Below, one piece after another: positions 16,215-24,627 of a DNA stretch of 64,000 bases. Under the pieces are notes generated by a model. It made no database searches. It was not told where the DNA came from and saw only the letters and a list, made by a program, of their open reading frames with translations. Position 1 is the first letter of the stretch. Each line of letters opens with the position of its first letter. The stretch covers positions 43,754 through 107,753 of the forward strand of contig DUBZ01000041.1 in the NCBI GenBank assembly GCA_012960035.1, in the 5' to 3' direction. Source of the DNA: Myxococcales bacterium (GTDB lineage: Bacteria; Myxococcota_A; UBA9160; UBA4427). The position numbers and the translations under genes are program-made.

Positions 16215-16858
16215 ATGTGGGCCCCGAAGGCTAAGATCAATTGCGCCACGAAGTAGAACGGCAAGCCCCAGGCGCCGTTCCAGAATCCCGGAGCGACAAA
16301 CTTGTCGCGCGCGACGGCAAAGTCCGAAAGATAGAAGAGCAGGGCACCCACGAAGATGTCGGGTCGATCGTGGAGCGAAGCGGCTCCCGTTGCGGCCACG
16401 AGCATGCTCGAGATGACGATCGTGTATGCGAGCACTGGAACGCGCATGTCCGTATCTACGTTGGGTGTGAGCCAGCGCAAAACCGCTCGGCCGATGACGA
16501 CGACGGCAACGAGCGCGATCCCGGCGGCTTGGAAGTCCACGCCAATCGAGAGGAAGGCGGCGGCGTAGGCGACGTGTCCGAGCAAAAAACTGACAAGTCC
16601 GGCCTTGAAGGTCTTGTCGTTGTTTTCTGGGATGAGAAGAACGTCGCCGGCCATGGAGAGCACGAGGCCCAATAAAATAACTGCGCCGTAGGGGGTGTTG
16701 AGCGCACCCGTGACCAATGCGAGGACGACGAAGCCGGCGGCCGCGATGGGCTTGGAGATCCAAACGCCTAGGTGCGAGCCGCGGCGCTTGGCGATCAGCA
16801 GTGCGGCGAGGGCGAAGAGAGTTGTAGCAGTTGGGAGGGCGGGGTCGATCGCAGGCAT
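16211..16858 (-). CDS. YhhN/TMEM86-family lysoplasmalogenase-like protein
   Basis: 215 aa with seven to eight membrane helices. Family markers are KPIAAAGFVVLAL near the start, SMAGDVLLIP in the middle and FLLGHVAYAAAF; the final part has LFYLSDFAVARDKF. TMEM86/YhhN proteins cleave the vinyl-ether bond of lysoplasmalogens; bacterial members can have broader or unknown roles. The conserved Asp residues of GDVLL and SDFAVARD are present. It is followed by a 4-nt overlap with the GT-C-like gene, so lipid and glycan functions share one transcript here. Confidence 0.85.
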   Translation of the reverse strand: MPAIDPALPTATTLFALAALLIAKRRGSHLGVWISKPIAAAGFVVLALVTGALNTPYGAVILLGLVLSMAGDVLLIPENNDKTFKAGLVSFLLGHVAYAAAFLSIGVDFQAAGIALVAVVVIGRAVLRWLTPNVDTDMRVPVLAYTIVISSMLVAATGAASLHDRPDIFVGALLFYLSDFAVARDKFVAPGFWNGAWGLPFYFVAQLILAFGAHI

Positions 16859-16895
16859 CCGTTCATGCTAGCGGAAGACGCCAGCGATACTGAGT

Positions 16896-16925
16896 GGCAC
16901 CCCGCTCCGTAGGAAGCGGGGTGCC
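16896..16925 (-). terminator. Strong hairpin behind the TonB-receptor relic
   Basis: GGCACCCCGCT pairs perfectly with AGCGGGGTGCC (11 bp) around an 8-base loop. It lies just past the stop of the mini TonB-receptor ORF on the minus strand and before the lysoplasmalogenase gene. No T-run follows, so it may be a terminator of the weak type or an mRNA-stabilising stem. Confidence 0.55.
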
Positions 16926-16943
16926 CGAGCTAGGCGTCGCTCC

Positions 16944-17357
16944 TCAGAAGTCGCGGGTAACCTTGCCGTAAAACATGCGCGGGATCTTCGTGCCGGAAAT
17001 GAACTGCTCCGAGTTCCATTCCTTGTGCTCCGCGTCGAGGAGGTTCTCGACGGTGAAGGCAAGGGGCACGTTCTCCGCAGCGTTCCAAGCCGTTTGAATA
17101 TCAACCTTGGGGTACGCGTCCAGGCTGTCGCCGAATACGTCCGCGACTTTGCTGGTGATCACGTATGCCGCGGCCGGAGCTTCGAAAGCGCGTTCAGCCT
17201 TTTTCGAGACCGACGTCAGCTCCATCGACATGAGATCTTCGAGGTCGAAGGACGCGAGATCGATGTCCTCCTCCGCTGCGACGACACCGCCATTCAGCAC
17301 GCAGAGCGAACAAATCGCCGTCATCAAAAAGCTTGGCTTCAGCCTTAGATTTGTCAT
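16944..17357 (-). pseudogene. Internally deleted TonB-dependent receptor (137-codon relic)
   Basis: The ORF from the ATG at 17357 has a good GGAGGGG site and a signal peptide ending near VVAAEE. DLEDLMSMELTSVSKKAER and APAAAYVITSK follow, the usual N-terminal plug start of TonB-dependent receptors. After about residue 72 it jumps straight into a typical C-terminal barrel end: KVDIQTAWNA, FTVENLLDAEHKEW, then IPRMFYGKVTRDF. Full receptors have 600-800 residues; roughly 500 or more are missing, yet the frame is kept. The deletion joint is near 17120-17150. A working receptor is impossible; a small secreted product could still be made from the intact signals. The terminator-like stem directly downstream is intact. 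Confidence 0.8.
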
Positions 17358-17616
17358 TTGCCCCTCCGGACACACTGCGCTGGCTCGGGTGGAAGGCCCG
17401 GGCCCATTCAAGTTCTGCAAAGCGCATCGGAAGTCGAAGTTGCATCCTTTAGGTCGGAGAATTGCGGGTCATGTAGAGAAGTACGTTTTCTCAAAGGAGA
17501 GTGAGGAATGCCCCGGTTTCAGCTTGGAATCGGCGCGAAATTCCCCAGGGAAGCGGGGGGTGGGGCGATACGGGAAACCTTCGCCGTCGCGGAATGGGTT
17601 GCTCGGTGTTTCGGTG

Positions 17617-18636
17617 TTACAGCACAAACTCCGCCATGGTCTGCATGGCATCCGGATCGGTACTGCCGAGGAGCAAGCTCGTTACCGGGCTTTCCCGCCA
17701 TGCATCGAGGCGCTCCTTGATGCGTTCCTTCGGACCACAAAGTGAGATCTCGTCGGCGAATGCATCCGGAACGGCGGCGATGGCTTCGGCGCGTTTGCCG
17801 TCGAGAAAAAGCTCCTGAATCTTCAATGCTTCTTGCTCGTATCCCATGCGACCCATGAGTTCCATGTGGAAGTTTCGGCTTTTTGCCCCCATGCCGCCGA
17901 TGTAAAACCCGAGCATGGCTTTGACTGGCATCAGCGCTTGCTCGAGGTCGTCGACCATGTTGACCATCACGAGCTGAGAAATCTCGAAACCCGGCTTCAT
18001 GTCCTTGAGGGAGTCTGCGTAGATTTCAGGGCGAAACGGGTTCGTGTAAAGCGGCAGCCAGCCGTCCGCAATTTCCGCGGCAAGCGCCACGTTCTTCGGG
18101 CCTTCGGCTCCCATGAAAATCGGGAGGTCGGCGCGTAGGGGATGGGTAATCGAGCGAAGCGGTTTGCCGAGTTGCCAGGCGCCTTCACCCTTGTACGGGA
18201 GTGGGTAGTGGGGGCCGTCACTCGTGACCGGTCCTTCGCGCGCGAGGACCTGACGAATGATGCCAATGTACTCGCGCGTGCGTGAAAGAGGTTTCGAGAA
18301 AGGCTGTCCGTACCAACCTTCGACGACCTGGGGGCCGGAAACACCGAGTCCCAAAATCATGCGCCCTTTGGAAAGGTGGTCGAGGGTGAGTGCGGCCATG
18401 GCGGTCGCCGTGGGGGTTCGCGCAGAAAGCTGCACGACAGAAGTGCCAAGACGAATCTTCGACGTGTGCGCGCCGACCCAGGAAAGCGGCGTAAAGGCGT
18501 CAGACCCCCAGGCTTCAGCGGTCCAAATCGAATCGAAACCAAGCTGTTCCGCGCGCTGCGCCGTTTCGACGACGTTGTCAGAGGGCTGCGCGCCCCAGTA
18601 TCCGAGTTGAAGACCGAGTTTGAGTTCTTGTGCCAT
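17617..18636 (-). CDS. LLM-class F420-dependent oxidoreductase
   Basis: 339 aa, a luciferase-like TIM barrel. Motifs are LGLQLGYWG at the start, a LGFDSIWTAEAWGSDAF block, and IRLGTSVVQLSARTPTATAMAA. GRMILGLGVSGPQVVEGWYG follows, with PIFMGAEGPKNVALAAEIADGWLP in the second half. The sequence resembles actinobacterial F420-dependent LLM proteins of the Rv3520c kind. The cofactor (F420 versus FMN) cannot be proved from sequence. Downstream is the TonB-receptor relic; upstream is a crotonase-family gene on the same strand, about 58 bp away, so the two may be co-transcribed in lipid or xenobiotic metabolism. Confidence 0.9.
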   Translation of the reverse strand: MAQELKLGLQLGYWGAQPSDNVVETAQRAEQLGFDSIWTAEAWGSDAFTPLSWVGAHTSKIRLGTSVVQLSARTPTATAMAALTLDHLSKGRMILGLGVSGPQVVEGWYGQPFSKPLSRTREYIGIIRQVLAREGPVTSDGPHYPLPYKGEGAWQLGKPLRSITHPLRADLPIFMGAEGPKNVALAAEIADGWLPLYTNPFRPEIYADSLKDMKPGFEISQLVMVNMVDDLEQALMPVKAMLGFYIGGMGAKSRNFHMELMGRMGYEQEALKIQELFLDGKRAEAIAAVPDAFADEISLCGPKERIKERLDAWRESPVTSLLLGSTDPDAMQTMAEFVL

Positions 18637-18694
18637 GACGAATGTTTCTCCTGGATGCAGTGGGATGTGTGCGTTGGGACGGCGAGGGCAGGGC

Positions 18695-19528
18695 CTACTT
18701 GTCAGCCTTAGCGCTCGGTGCGTAGGAAGGCGCTCGGCCTTCGACCTGGGCTTTCACCGTTTCGATCTGTTCAGGCTTTCCGATCAGAGCCTTTTGCAGT
18801 TGGGCTTCGAGGGAAAGCCCGTCGGCGTATTCGCCAACGACTGCGTCGTTGAGGAGTCGCTTTCCCGCTTGGACGGCGCTCGGAGATTTGCTCGCGATTT
18901 GCTCAGCAATCGCGCGAGCGTCTTCAAGGGGCTGATCACTCACTCGGGTAGCCAAGCCAAGTTCAACGGCCTCGACGCCAGACACGACGCGCCCGGTAAA
19001 GGTGAGTTCTTTGGCGACGTCGAGACGAGTCAAGTTGCGAAGGAGCTGGGTGCCCGCCATATCGGGGACCATGCCCCACTTGATTTCCATCACGCTCATG
19101 CGCGCGTCGGGCGCAATGATGCGGATGTCGGCGCCGAGCGCGATTTGCAAACCGCCGCCGTACGCAACGCCATGCACGGCTGCGATCACCGGGACGTTGA
19201 GGGTTTGCCATACCCAGCCGGGGAGTTGTGCGTAATTTGCAATGGAGCCTTCCGGCTTGTCGAAAAGATTGCGCGCGGAACCTGCATCGGTCCCACCGCC
19301 GCCCCCCTTCGCGGTCGCTGCGAAATTGCCCACATCGAGCCCGGCGCAGAAGCAGCGGCCCGCTCCGGACAACACCACGGCGCGCACATCCGGGTCGTCA
19401 TTGAGTGCGCGGCCCGCCTCGAAGATGGCTTGGAACATGGCGCCGTCGAGGGCGTTCATTTTGTCGGGACGGTTGAGCCGAACATCTGCAACGCCATTCT
19501 GAATATCGATAGACACGCGATCGGACAA
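18695..19528 (-). CDS. Enoyl-CoA hydratase/isomerase (crotonase) family protein
   Basis: 277 aa. The first oxyanion-hole block is VLSGAGRCFCAGLDVGNF and the second is HGVAYGGGLQIALGADIRI, both complete. EIKWGMVPDMAGTQLL follows in the place of the catalytic Glu region, then a long C-terminal helix set. In classical hydratases two Glu residues act; here the second catalytic area reads MVPDMAGT, as in dienoyl-CoA isomerase-like paralogues. The exact reaction is therefore open. It is followed at 58 bp by the LLM oxidoreductase gene. Confidence 0.88.
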   Translation of the reverse strand: MSDRVSIDIQNGVADVRLNRPDKMNALDGAMFQAIFEAGRALNDDPDVRAVVLSGAGRCFCAGLDVGNFAATAKGGGGGTDAGSARNLFDKPEGSIANYAQLPGWVWQTLNVPVIAAVHGVAYGGGLQIALGADIRIIAPDARMSVMEIKWGMVPDMAGTQLLRNLTRLDVAKELTFTGRVVSGVEAVELGLATRVSDQPLEDARAIAEQIASKSPSAVQAGKRLLNDAVVGEYADGLSLEAQLQKALIGKPEQIETVKAQVEGRAPSYAPSAKADK

Positions 19529-19627
19529 GAGGAGGCTCCGGGGGTTGGCTCTCAGAATCGAAACGAGGCGAGTGTCGCCGGCCAGCGATTAGAGATCGGG
19601 AAAGGGGTTCGTGAAATTAAGTTGAGG

Positions 19628-20404
19628 TCAGGGCTGCGAGACCAATTTGGGTAGCAAGTCGCTAATGCTACCGGTCAAGAGGACGTCGGCGAGCGAATCC
19701 ATTTCTGTCGGTCCGCCATTCATGATGATCACCCGTGCGCCCGCGTTCTTCGCGACGGGAATCACGTTCGCAATCGGATAGACAGATAGCGTTGAGCCGA
19801 CCGCAATCGCCAGATCGCAGCGCCGCGCCGCTTGCTCGCTGCGTTCGAGATCTTCCGAAACCAAGCCTTGCCCGAAGGAAATGGTGGCCGATTTCAAGAT
19901 CCCCCCACACTTGTTGCATTCGGGGTCTTCTTCTCCCGCTCGCACCCGCTCGAGGGTCGGTTCCATCGGGCCTCGGTCGTCACACGCCATGCAGACAACT
20001 TCGCGGATCGTCCCGTGGATTTCGACGATGCGCTCGGGAGAGTTGCCCGCCTTGTGGTGCAAGCCATCGACGTTTTGCGTGATTAGCATTTCGAGTCGCT
20101 CTTGATTTTCGAGATCGACCAACGCGAGGTGTCCGGCATTCGGTTCTCGCCGTTCGAATTGACTTTCGAGTTTCATTTGCCAAGAAGCGGCGCGAACCTC
20201 CGACTCAGCCATATAGTTCTGAAGGGTCGCCATTTTTTCGGCGCCCGGGTTCTGGGTCCAGATTCCCTTCGGGCCGCGAAAGTCGGGGATTCCCGAATCC
20301 GTAGAAATTCCAGCACCCGTGAGAAGGATGATGTGTTCGGAACCCGCGACGAGTTCGCGTGCGATTCGCAGCGCTTCATCTGCGCTCTCAAAATTGTCAG
20401 TCAT
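19628..20404 (-). CDS. Sir2-family NAD-dependent protein deacylase
   Basis: 258 aa. All sirtuin motifs are present. They are [31 protein letters not shown], the catalytic His in EIHGT, and four zinc-type cysteines (CMAC and CNKC). [10 protein letters not shown] and a nucleotide-binding end, [16 protein letters not shown], complete the set. It removes acyl groups from lysines with NAD as co-substrate. It is a short, stand-alone enzyme with no extra domain, so it is a metabolic or regulatory deacylase rather than a phage-defence SIR2. CobB-like in general layout; subclass not resolved. Confidence 0.93.
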   Translation of the reverse strand: MTDNFESADEALRIARELVAGSEHIILLTGAGISTDSGIPDFRGPKGIWTQNPGAEKMATLQNYMAESEVRAASWQMKLESQFERREPNAGHLALVDLENQERLEMLITQNVDGLHHKAGNSPERIVEIHGTIREVVCMACDDRGPMEPTLERVRAGEEDPECNKCGGILKSATISFGQGLVSEDLERSEQAARRCDLAIAVGSTLSVYPIANVIPVAKNAGARVIIMNGGPTEMDSLADVLLTGSISDLLPKLVSQP

Positions 20405-20668
20405 TGTGGTTTGTCATGCCGAGTGGGTTTCTCCCCGCGATTGTTGCACGCTGCGCAGCTTGTGGCGCGTGTTGGCCATGAAAATTATAGAAGCGTATCT
20501 TCAAGTCTTGAACCGATTCTCGGCTCCTATACGAAATAGTTGTCTAGACTAACGCCCTCCGAGGGCCGGTACTTCGCGAGTCATTCGAGGAAGATACGGG
20601 GCAAAGGCGCGAATGGTTTTGCATTTTTTCGATGAACGACACTGCGCGAGTTCAGCAGGAGTTGCGGG

Positions 20669-21142
20669 TTGCAGGCGCTAATTCTCTTTTTACATCTCGC
20701 CGTCGTTTGGATGCTCTGGTCGGGCTACTTCGAATTTGCTCTCCTCTCTTATGGCGCGATTTCATGCGCGCTCGTCGTTTTCGCGACGTCTCGGGCTCGC
20801 ACCCTCGACCGAGAAAGTCTCCCGTTCCACATGATATTTCGATCCTGGACGTACTTGCCTTGGCTGTTGCTCGAGATCGTGAAGTCGAACATCGCCGTTG
20901 CCAAGATCGTCCTTAATCCAAAACTTCCGATGCGTCCGCACATCATTCGTGTCGGCTATTCCCAGAAGACTGATGTGGGCCGCGTGATCTACGCGAACTC
21001 GATCACGCTCACTCCAGGCACGATCACGTTAGCGGTCCGACAAGGCGAGATCGTCGTGCACACGCTATCCGATGATTTCGCGGACGACCTTCAGAGCGGT
21101 GAAATGGACCGTCGCGTCGCCGTCATGGAAGGCGGCGCTTAG
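20669..21142 (+). CDS. Mrp-type Na+/H+ antiporter subunit E (MnhE)
   Basis: 157 aa from a TTG with AGGAG seven bases upstream. Two to three N-terminal helices (LILFLHLAVVWMLWSGYFE) are followed by the MnhE-type soluble part. That part has RVGYSQKTDVGRVIYANSITLTPGT, in which the ANSITLTPGT block is the family signature, and then HTLSDDF. It heads a ten-gene operon whose members mostly overlap. MnhE is an accessory membrane subunit needed for assembly of Mrp complexes. Confidence 0.88.
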   Translation: MQALILFLHLAVVWMLWSGYFEFALLSYGAISCALVVFATSRARTLDRESLPFHMIFRSWTYLPWLLLEIVKSNIAVAKIVLNPKLPMRPHIIRVGYSQKTDVGRVIYANSITLTPGTITLAVRQGEIVVHTLSDDFADDLQSGEMDRRVAVMEGGA

Positions 21143-21417
21143 TGTTCGTTGTTGCAACCGCCGCAATTCTCGCGACAATGCTGATGGCGCTGGTGCGCGC
21201 GTTTCGTGGGCCAAGTGTGTTCGATCGCGTCCAGGCTGTGAACATGATGGGGACCAAGACGGTCTTGCTGATCGCGGTCACTGGCTTCGCGGCCGGCCGT
21301 CCCGAGTGGCTCGATCTCGCGATCCTTTACGCACTGATGAACTTCATCGGAATGTTGGCGCTGTTGCGCTTCAGTGCGTTTGGAAGCTTGGCGGGCGACG
21401 GTGAGGAGGAGTCGTGA
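21142..21417 (+). CDS. Mrp-type antiporter subunit F (MnhF)
   Basis: 91 aa with three helices. It starts at a GTG that overlaps the mnhE stop (TAGTG). The MnhF pattern is clear: RAFRGPSVFDRVQAVNMMGTKTVLL in the middle and LDLAILYALMNFIGMLALLRF at the end. It is a small subunit of the cation/proton antiporter. Confidence 0.88.
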   Translation: MFVVATAAILATMLMALVRAFRGPSVFDRVQAVNMMGTKTVLLIAVTGFAAGRPEWLDLAILYALMNFIGMLALLRFSAFGSLAGDGEEES

Positions 21418-21785
21418 ACAGTGAACTCGTAGCGCTTGGTCTCGACACCCTGAGTTGGCTGTTCATCTTGGGCGGTTCGATCTTCTGTATGATCGGCGGG
21501 ATCGGCATCCTTCGCATGCCCGACTTTTATACCCGCGGTCATGCGGCCGGGTTGACTGACACCCTCGGCGCGGGCCTGATTCTCATTGGCCTGATGTTTC
21601 AAGCCGGGCTGACCCTGGTTGTCGTCAAACTCGCGATGGTGTTCTTCTTTCTCTACGTCACCAGCCCCACGGCGACGCACGCACTCTTCAAGTCGGCATA
21701 CGCTGGAGGGGTGCGGTGGGATGGATCTGCCGAAGCGCACGAGGAACGTGCGAGCAAGGAGGGGGACCGCGATGATTCAAATTGA
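21414..21785 (+). CDS. Mrp-type antiporter subunit G (MnhG)
   Basis: 123 aa from a GTG overlapping the mnhF stop (GTGA), with GGAGGAG upstream. Three helices carry the MnhG marks GIGILRMPDFYTRGHAAG and the end VTSPTATHALFKSAY. The C-terminal 25 residues are charged and run 14 bases into the next gene. Confidence 0.88.
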   Translation: MNSELVALGLDTLSWLFILGGSIFCMIGGIGILRMPDFYTRGHAAGLTDTLGAGLILIGLMFQAGLTLVVVKLAMVFFFLYVTSPTATHALFKSAYAGGVRWDGSAEAHEERASKEGDRDDSN

Positions 21786-22338
21786 ATTCGTGCTCTTCGC
21801 CTTTCTGATCGCCACCGCGCTCGCAGTCTTGATTGTTCGAGACCTGTTCGCGGCCGCGATGCTGTTTGGCATCTTCAGCCTACTGTCCTCAGGCATGATG
21901 TTGATGATGGACGCGGTTGACGTTTCATTTACCGAAGCCGCCGTCGGCGCAGGGATCTCAACGGTTCTGATTCTGGGTGCCCTCAGCTTGACGGACTCTT
22001 CCGAAAAGACGTCAACGTATCATCAATGGTCCGCGAAGCTCGTCGTTGTGGCGACTGGAGCGTTGTTGATCTTCGGAACGTTCGACATGCCGTACTACGG
22101 GGACCCAGAAGCTCCGATTCATAATCACGTCGCGCCTGACTACATCGAAGGCTCGCGCACGGATATCGAAATCCCCAACATCGTGACGTCTGTGTTGACG
22201 AGTTATAGAGGCTTCGACACCTTTGGTGAAACGACCGTCGTGTTGACCGCTCTGGTCGGCGCGATGTTATTGCTCGGCGGTTCTAGGAAGGGCGAAGACG
22301 AAACACCCGAAATGACCGACGAGCCCGAGGCTTCGTGA
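21772..22338 (+). CDS. MbhD/MbhE-like subunit (C-terminal part of MrpA as a separate gene)
   Basis: 188 aa from the ATG at 21772 with an AAGGAGGGGG site; the track start at 21619 lies inside mnhG and is rejected. The first part has the DUF4040/MbhD pattern (VRDLFAAAMLFGIFSLLSSGMMLMMDAVDVSFTEAAVGAG in family order, quoted in brief as FTEAAVGAG). The second is MbhE-like (YRGFDTFGETTVVLTAL). In classical Mrp systems these domains form the C-terminus of the large MrpA protein; here they stand alone, as in membrane-bound hydrogenase-type modules. Five to six helices. Confidence 0.85.
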   Translation: MIQIEFVLFAFLIATALAVLIVRDLFAAAMLFGIFSLLSSGMMLMMDAVDVSFTEAAVGAGISTVLILGALSLTDSSEKTSTYHQWSAKLVVVATGALLIFGTFDMPYYGDPEAPIHNHVAPDYIEGSRTDIEIPNIVTSVLTSYRGFDTFGETTVVLTALVGAMLLLGGSRKGEDETPEMTDEPEAS

Positions 22339-22793
22339 TGGAGACCGTCAAGACGCCGCGCCCGTTACGCGACAACCTAATCTTGCGCGTTGTTGCGAAG
22401 GCCCTGTTTCCCTTCATCCTGTTGTTTGGTCTTTACGTGCAATTTCACGGCGACTTTGGTCCCGGTGGTGGCTTCCAGGCAGGCGTGATTGTGGCGGCGG
22501 GCTTTATCCTTTACGGGTTGGTGTTCGGTTTGGCCGACATGCAACGCACGTTGCCTCCGCGCTGGGTCGAAGTCGGTAGCGCCCTGGGCGTCTTGCTTTA
22601 CGGCGGCGTGGGGGTCTACGCGATGTTCAACCACGGCGCATTCCTCGACTTCAACGCCCTCGATCATCACAGCGCGATCCACGGCCAACACCGCGGCATC
22701 TTCTGGGTCGAGTTGGGGGTTGGAATCACCGTGGCATCGGTGATGGTCGGCTTGTTCTACGCCTTCGCGGGGCGGGGGAAAAGGCGCGAGTGA
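22338..22793 (+). CDS. Mrp-type antiporter subunit B (MnhB)
   Basis: 151 aa. The ATG at 22338 overlaps the preceding stop (TGATG). Four helices, with the MnhB hallmark HGDFGPGGGFQAGVIVAAGF after the first helix. The C-terminal helix ends in a basic tail. It is a core small subunit of the complex. Confidence 0.9.
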   Translation: METVKTPRPLRDNLILRVVAKALFPFILLFGLYVQFHGDFGPGGGFQAGVIVAAGFILYGLVFGLADMQRTLPPRWVEVGSALGVLLYGGVGVYAMFNHGAFLDFNALDHHSAIHGQHRGIFWVELGVGITVASVMVGLFYAFAGRGKRRE

Positions 22794-23161
22794 GCTTGGA
22801 TACTTTCGCCGGTCTGTGGAACTACTGGGCAGTCATTATTTTGATGATGATCGGGCTCTACACCATGATTTCTCGCGGCAACCTCGTGAAGAAAGTCATG
22901 GGCATGAACATCTTTCAAGTGGCCGTGATCATGCTTTACGTCTCGATGGGGAAGGTCGAAGGGGGCACGCCGCCCATTTTAATCGAAGGCGTAACCGACA
23001 CCGTCTTCTCGAACCCTCTGCCCCACGTTCTGATGCTGACTGCGATCGTGGTTGGTGTGGCCACTACCGCGGTAGGGCTCGCGCTGACTGTCCGCATCAA
23101 AGAGGCATACGGCACCGTTGAAGAGGACGAGATCGTGGACCTTGAGCGGGACGCGCAGTGA
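22790..23161 (+). CDS. Mrp-type antiporter subunit C (MnhC, NuoK-like)
   Basis: 123 aa from a GTG overlapping the mnhB stop. Three helices with the NuoK/MnhC-like motif VKKVMGMNIFQVAVIMLYVS and VLMLTAIVVGVATTAVGLAL. It corresponds to the NuoK-type subunit that lies next to the antiporter-like subunits. Confidence 0.9.
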   Translation: MSLDTFAGLWNYWAVIILMMIGLYTMISRGNLVKKVMGMNIFQVAVIMLYVSMGKVEGGTPPILIEGVTDTVFSNPLPHVLMLTAIVVGVATTAVGLALTVRIKEAYGTVEEDEIVDLERDAQ

Positions 23162-24627
23162 GCGAACATCTACCCGCGCTGCAGGTCGTGATCCCGCTTT
23201 TGGCGGCGCCCCTGTGTCTGCTGATCCGAAACCACGCCGTTGTTCGCGCGATGTCCATTGCCGTGACATTCGTGGGCTTGGGGATTTCACTTTCTCTACT
23301 TGTCCGGGTTCAGGACGTCGGCACCGTCGTTTACGAATTTGGCAATTGGATTCGGCCTCTCGGGATCGAGTACGCAGTCGACATCACCAATGCATTCGTA
23401 CTGGTGATCATTTCGATGATCGCGGCCGTGGTGTTGCCGATCGGTCCGGGGCACAGCCAGGTCGAGAAGGGGCGCGAGTACCTCTTCTACGCCGCCTTCC
23501 TTTTGTGTTTGACGGGACTTCTCGGCGTTACGATCACCGGCGACGTGTTCAACGCCTATGTCTTCCTCGAGATCGCATCGCTCTCGACCTATATCTTGAT
23601 CGCGCTCGGCCGCGATCGCCGCGCACTGATGGCCGCTTTCTCGTATTTGGTCGTGGGCACGATCGGCGCGTCGTTTTTGCTGATCGGCATCGGCCTGCTT
23701 TACCAGATGACCGGCACACTCAATATGGCCGATCTCGCGGTTCGGCTCGAAGCCGTCAAAGAAACCCGCACGGTGGTTGTTGCGTTCAGCTTCGTGATGG
23801 TCGGAATCAGCATCAAGCTCGCACTCTTGCCGCTCCATCAATGGTTGCCCAATTCGTACACCTACGCGCCGCCCGTGGTGTCGGCGTTTCTCTCCGCCAC
23901 CGCGACCAAGGTGGCCTACTACCTGATGCTGCGGTTCGTATTTACGATCCTAGGGGCGGCCTACGTATTCGAAACTCTGCACTTGAACTTGATCCTGACT
24001 CCGCTTTCGATTGCTGCGATGTTCATTGGCTCGACCGCGGCCATTTATCAGACAGACTTCAAACGACTCCTCGCGTATTCGAGCATCGCGCAAATTGGTT
24101 ACATGACCCTTGCGCTGAGCTTGAACACCGAACTCGGTGTGACTGCCGGCATTGTTCATTTGTTCAACCACGCGCTCATGAAGGGCGGGCTCTTCCTTGT
24201 CGCGGGCTGCATCGTTGCCCGGCTCGGCTCGAGCGCCATCGCGGACATGCGGGGGCTTGGCAAGCGAATGCCGCTCACCGCCGCGGCGTTGGTGGTTGGC
24301 GGGCTCGGCTTGATCGGGGTGCCTGGAACTGCGGGCTTTGTGAGCAAGTGGGTACTGATCTCTGCGGCGCTCGAGCAGGAATACTTCGGTGTCACCCTCT
24401 TAATCTTGCTGAGTTCGCTCCTTGCCTTGGTCTACGTCTGGCGCTTGATCGAAGTGATGTATCTGAGTGAGCCGCCCGAAGGTGCGGAGAAAAACGAAGC
24501 CCCGCTTCTTTTTCTGGTGCCCGCGTGGATTCTGGTGGCAGCGTCGATCTACTTCGGGATCTCAACAGACTCAACCCTGGGCGTGGCCTCGGCGGCAGCA
24601 AGGCAATTGTTGGGAGGTGGCGGATGA
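23158..24627 (+). CDS. Antiporter-like subunit D, first copy (NuoN/MnhD-like)
   Basis: 489 aa, about fourteen helices, GTG-type start overlapping mnhC. It has the proton-channel family core. This includes ITGDVFNAYVFLEIASLSTYILIA, where the Glu of FLEIAS is the conserved helix-5 glutamate. KLALLPLHQWLPNSYTYAPP with the conserved Lys follows, then KRLLAYSSIAQIGYM. These subunits translocate protons or cations. First of three related large subunits in the operon. Confidence 0.93.
   Translation: MSEHLPALQVVIPLLAAPLCLLIRNHAVVRAMSIAVTFVGLGISLSLLVRVQDVGTVVYEFGNWIRPLGIEYAVDITNAFVLVIISMIAAVVLPIGPGHSQVEKGREYLFYAAFLLCLTGLLGVTITGDVFNAYVFLEIASLSTYILIALGRDRRALMAAFSYLVVGTIGASFLLIGIGLLYQMTGTLNMADLAVRLEAVKETRTVVVAFSFVMVGISIKLALLPLHQWLPNSYTYAPPVVSAFLSATATKVAYYLMLRFVFTILGAAYVFETLHLNLILTPLSIAAMFIGSTAAIYQTDFKRLLAYSSIAQIGYMTLALSLNTELGVTAGIVHLFNHALMKGGLFLVAGCIVARLGSSAIADMRGLGKRMPLTAAALVVGGLGLIGVPGTAGFVSKWVLISAALEQEYFGVTLLILLSSLLALVYVWRLIEVMYLSEPPEGAEKNEAPLLFLVPAWILVAASIYFGISTDSTLGVASAAARQLLGGGG

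Noticed and set aside
16215-16763. 183-codon N-terminal extension of the minus-strand GT-C ORF in the track
   Set aside because: It is the Arg-rich shadow of the lysoplasmalogenase gene in another frame; the real start MSESVNSES overlaps that gene's stop.
19628-20404. Sir2 gene as part of an anti-phage defence system
   Set aside because: Stand-alone deacylase with all catalytic and zinc motifs, no defence partner gene and no extra domain; neighbours are metabolic.
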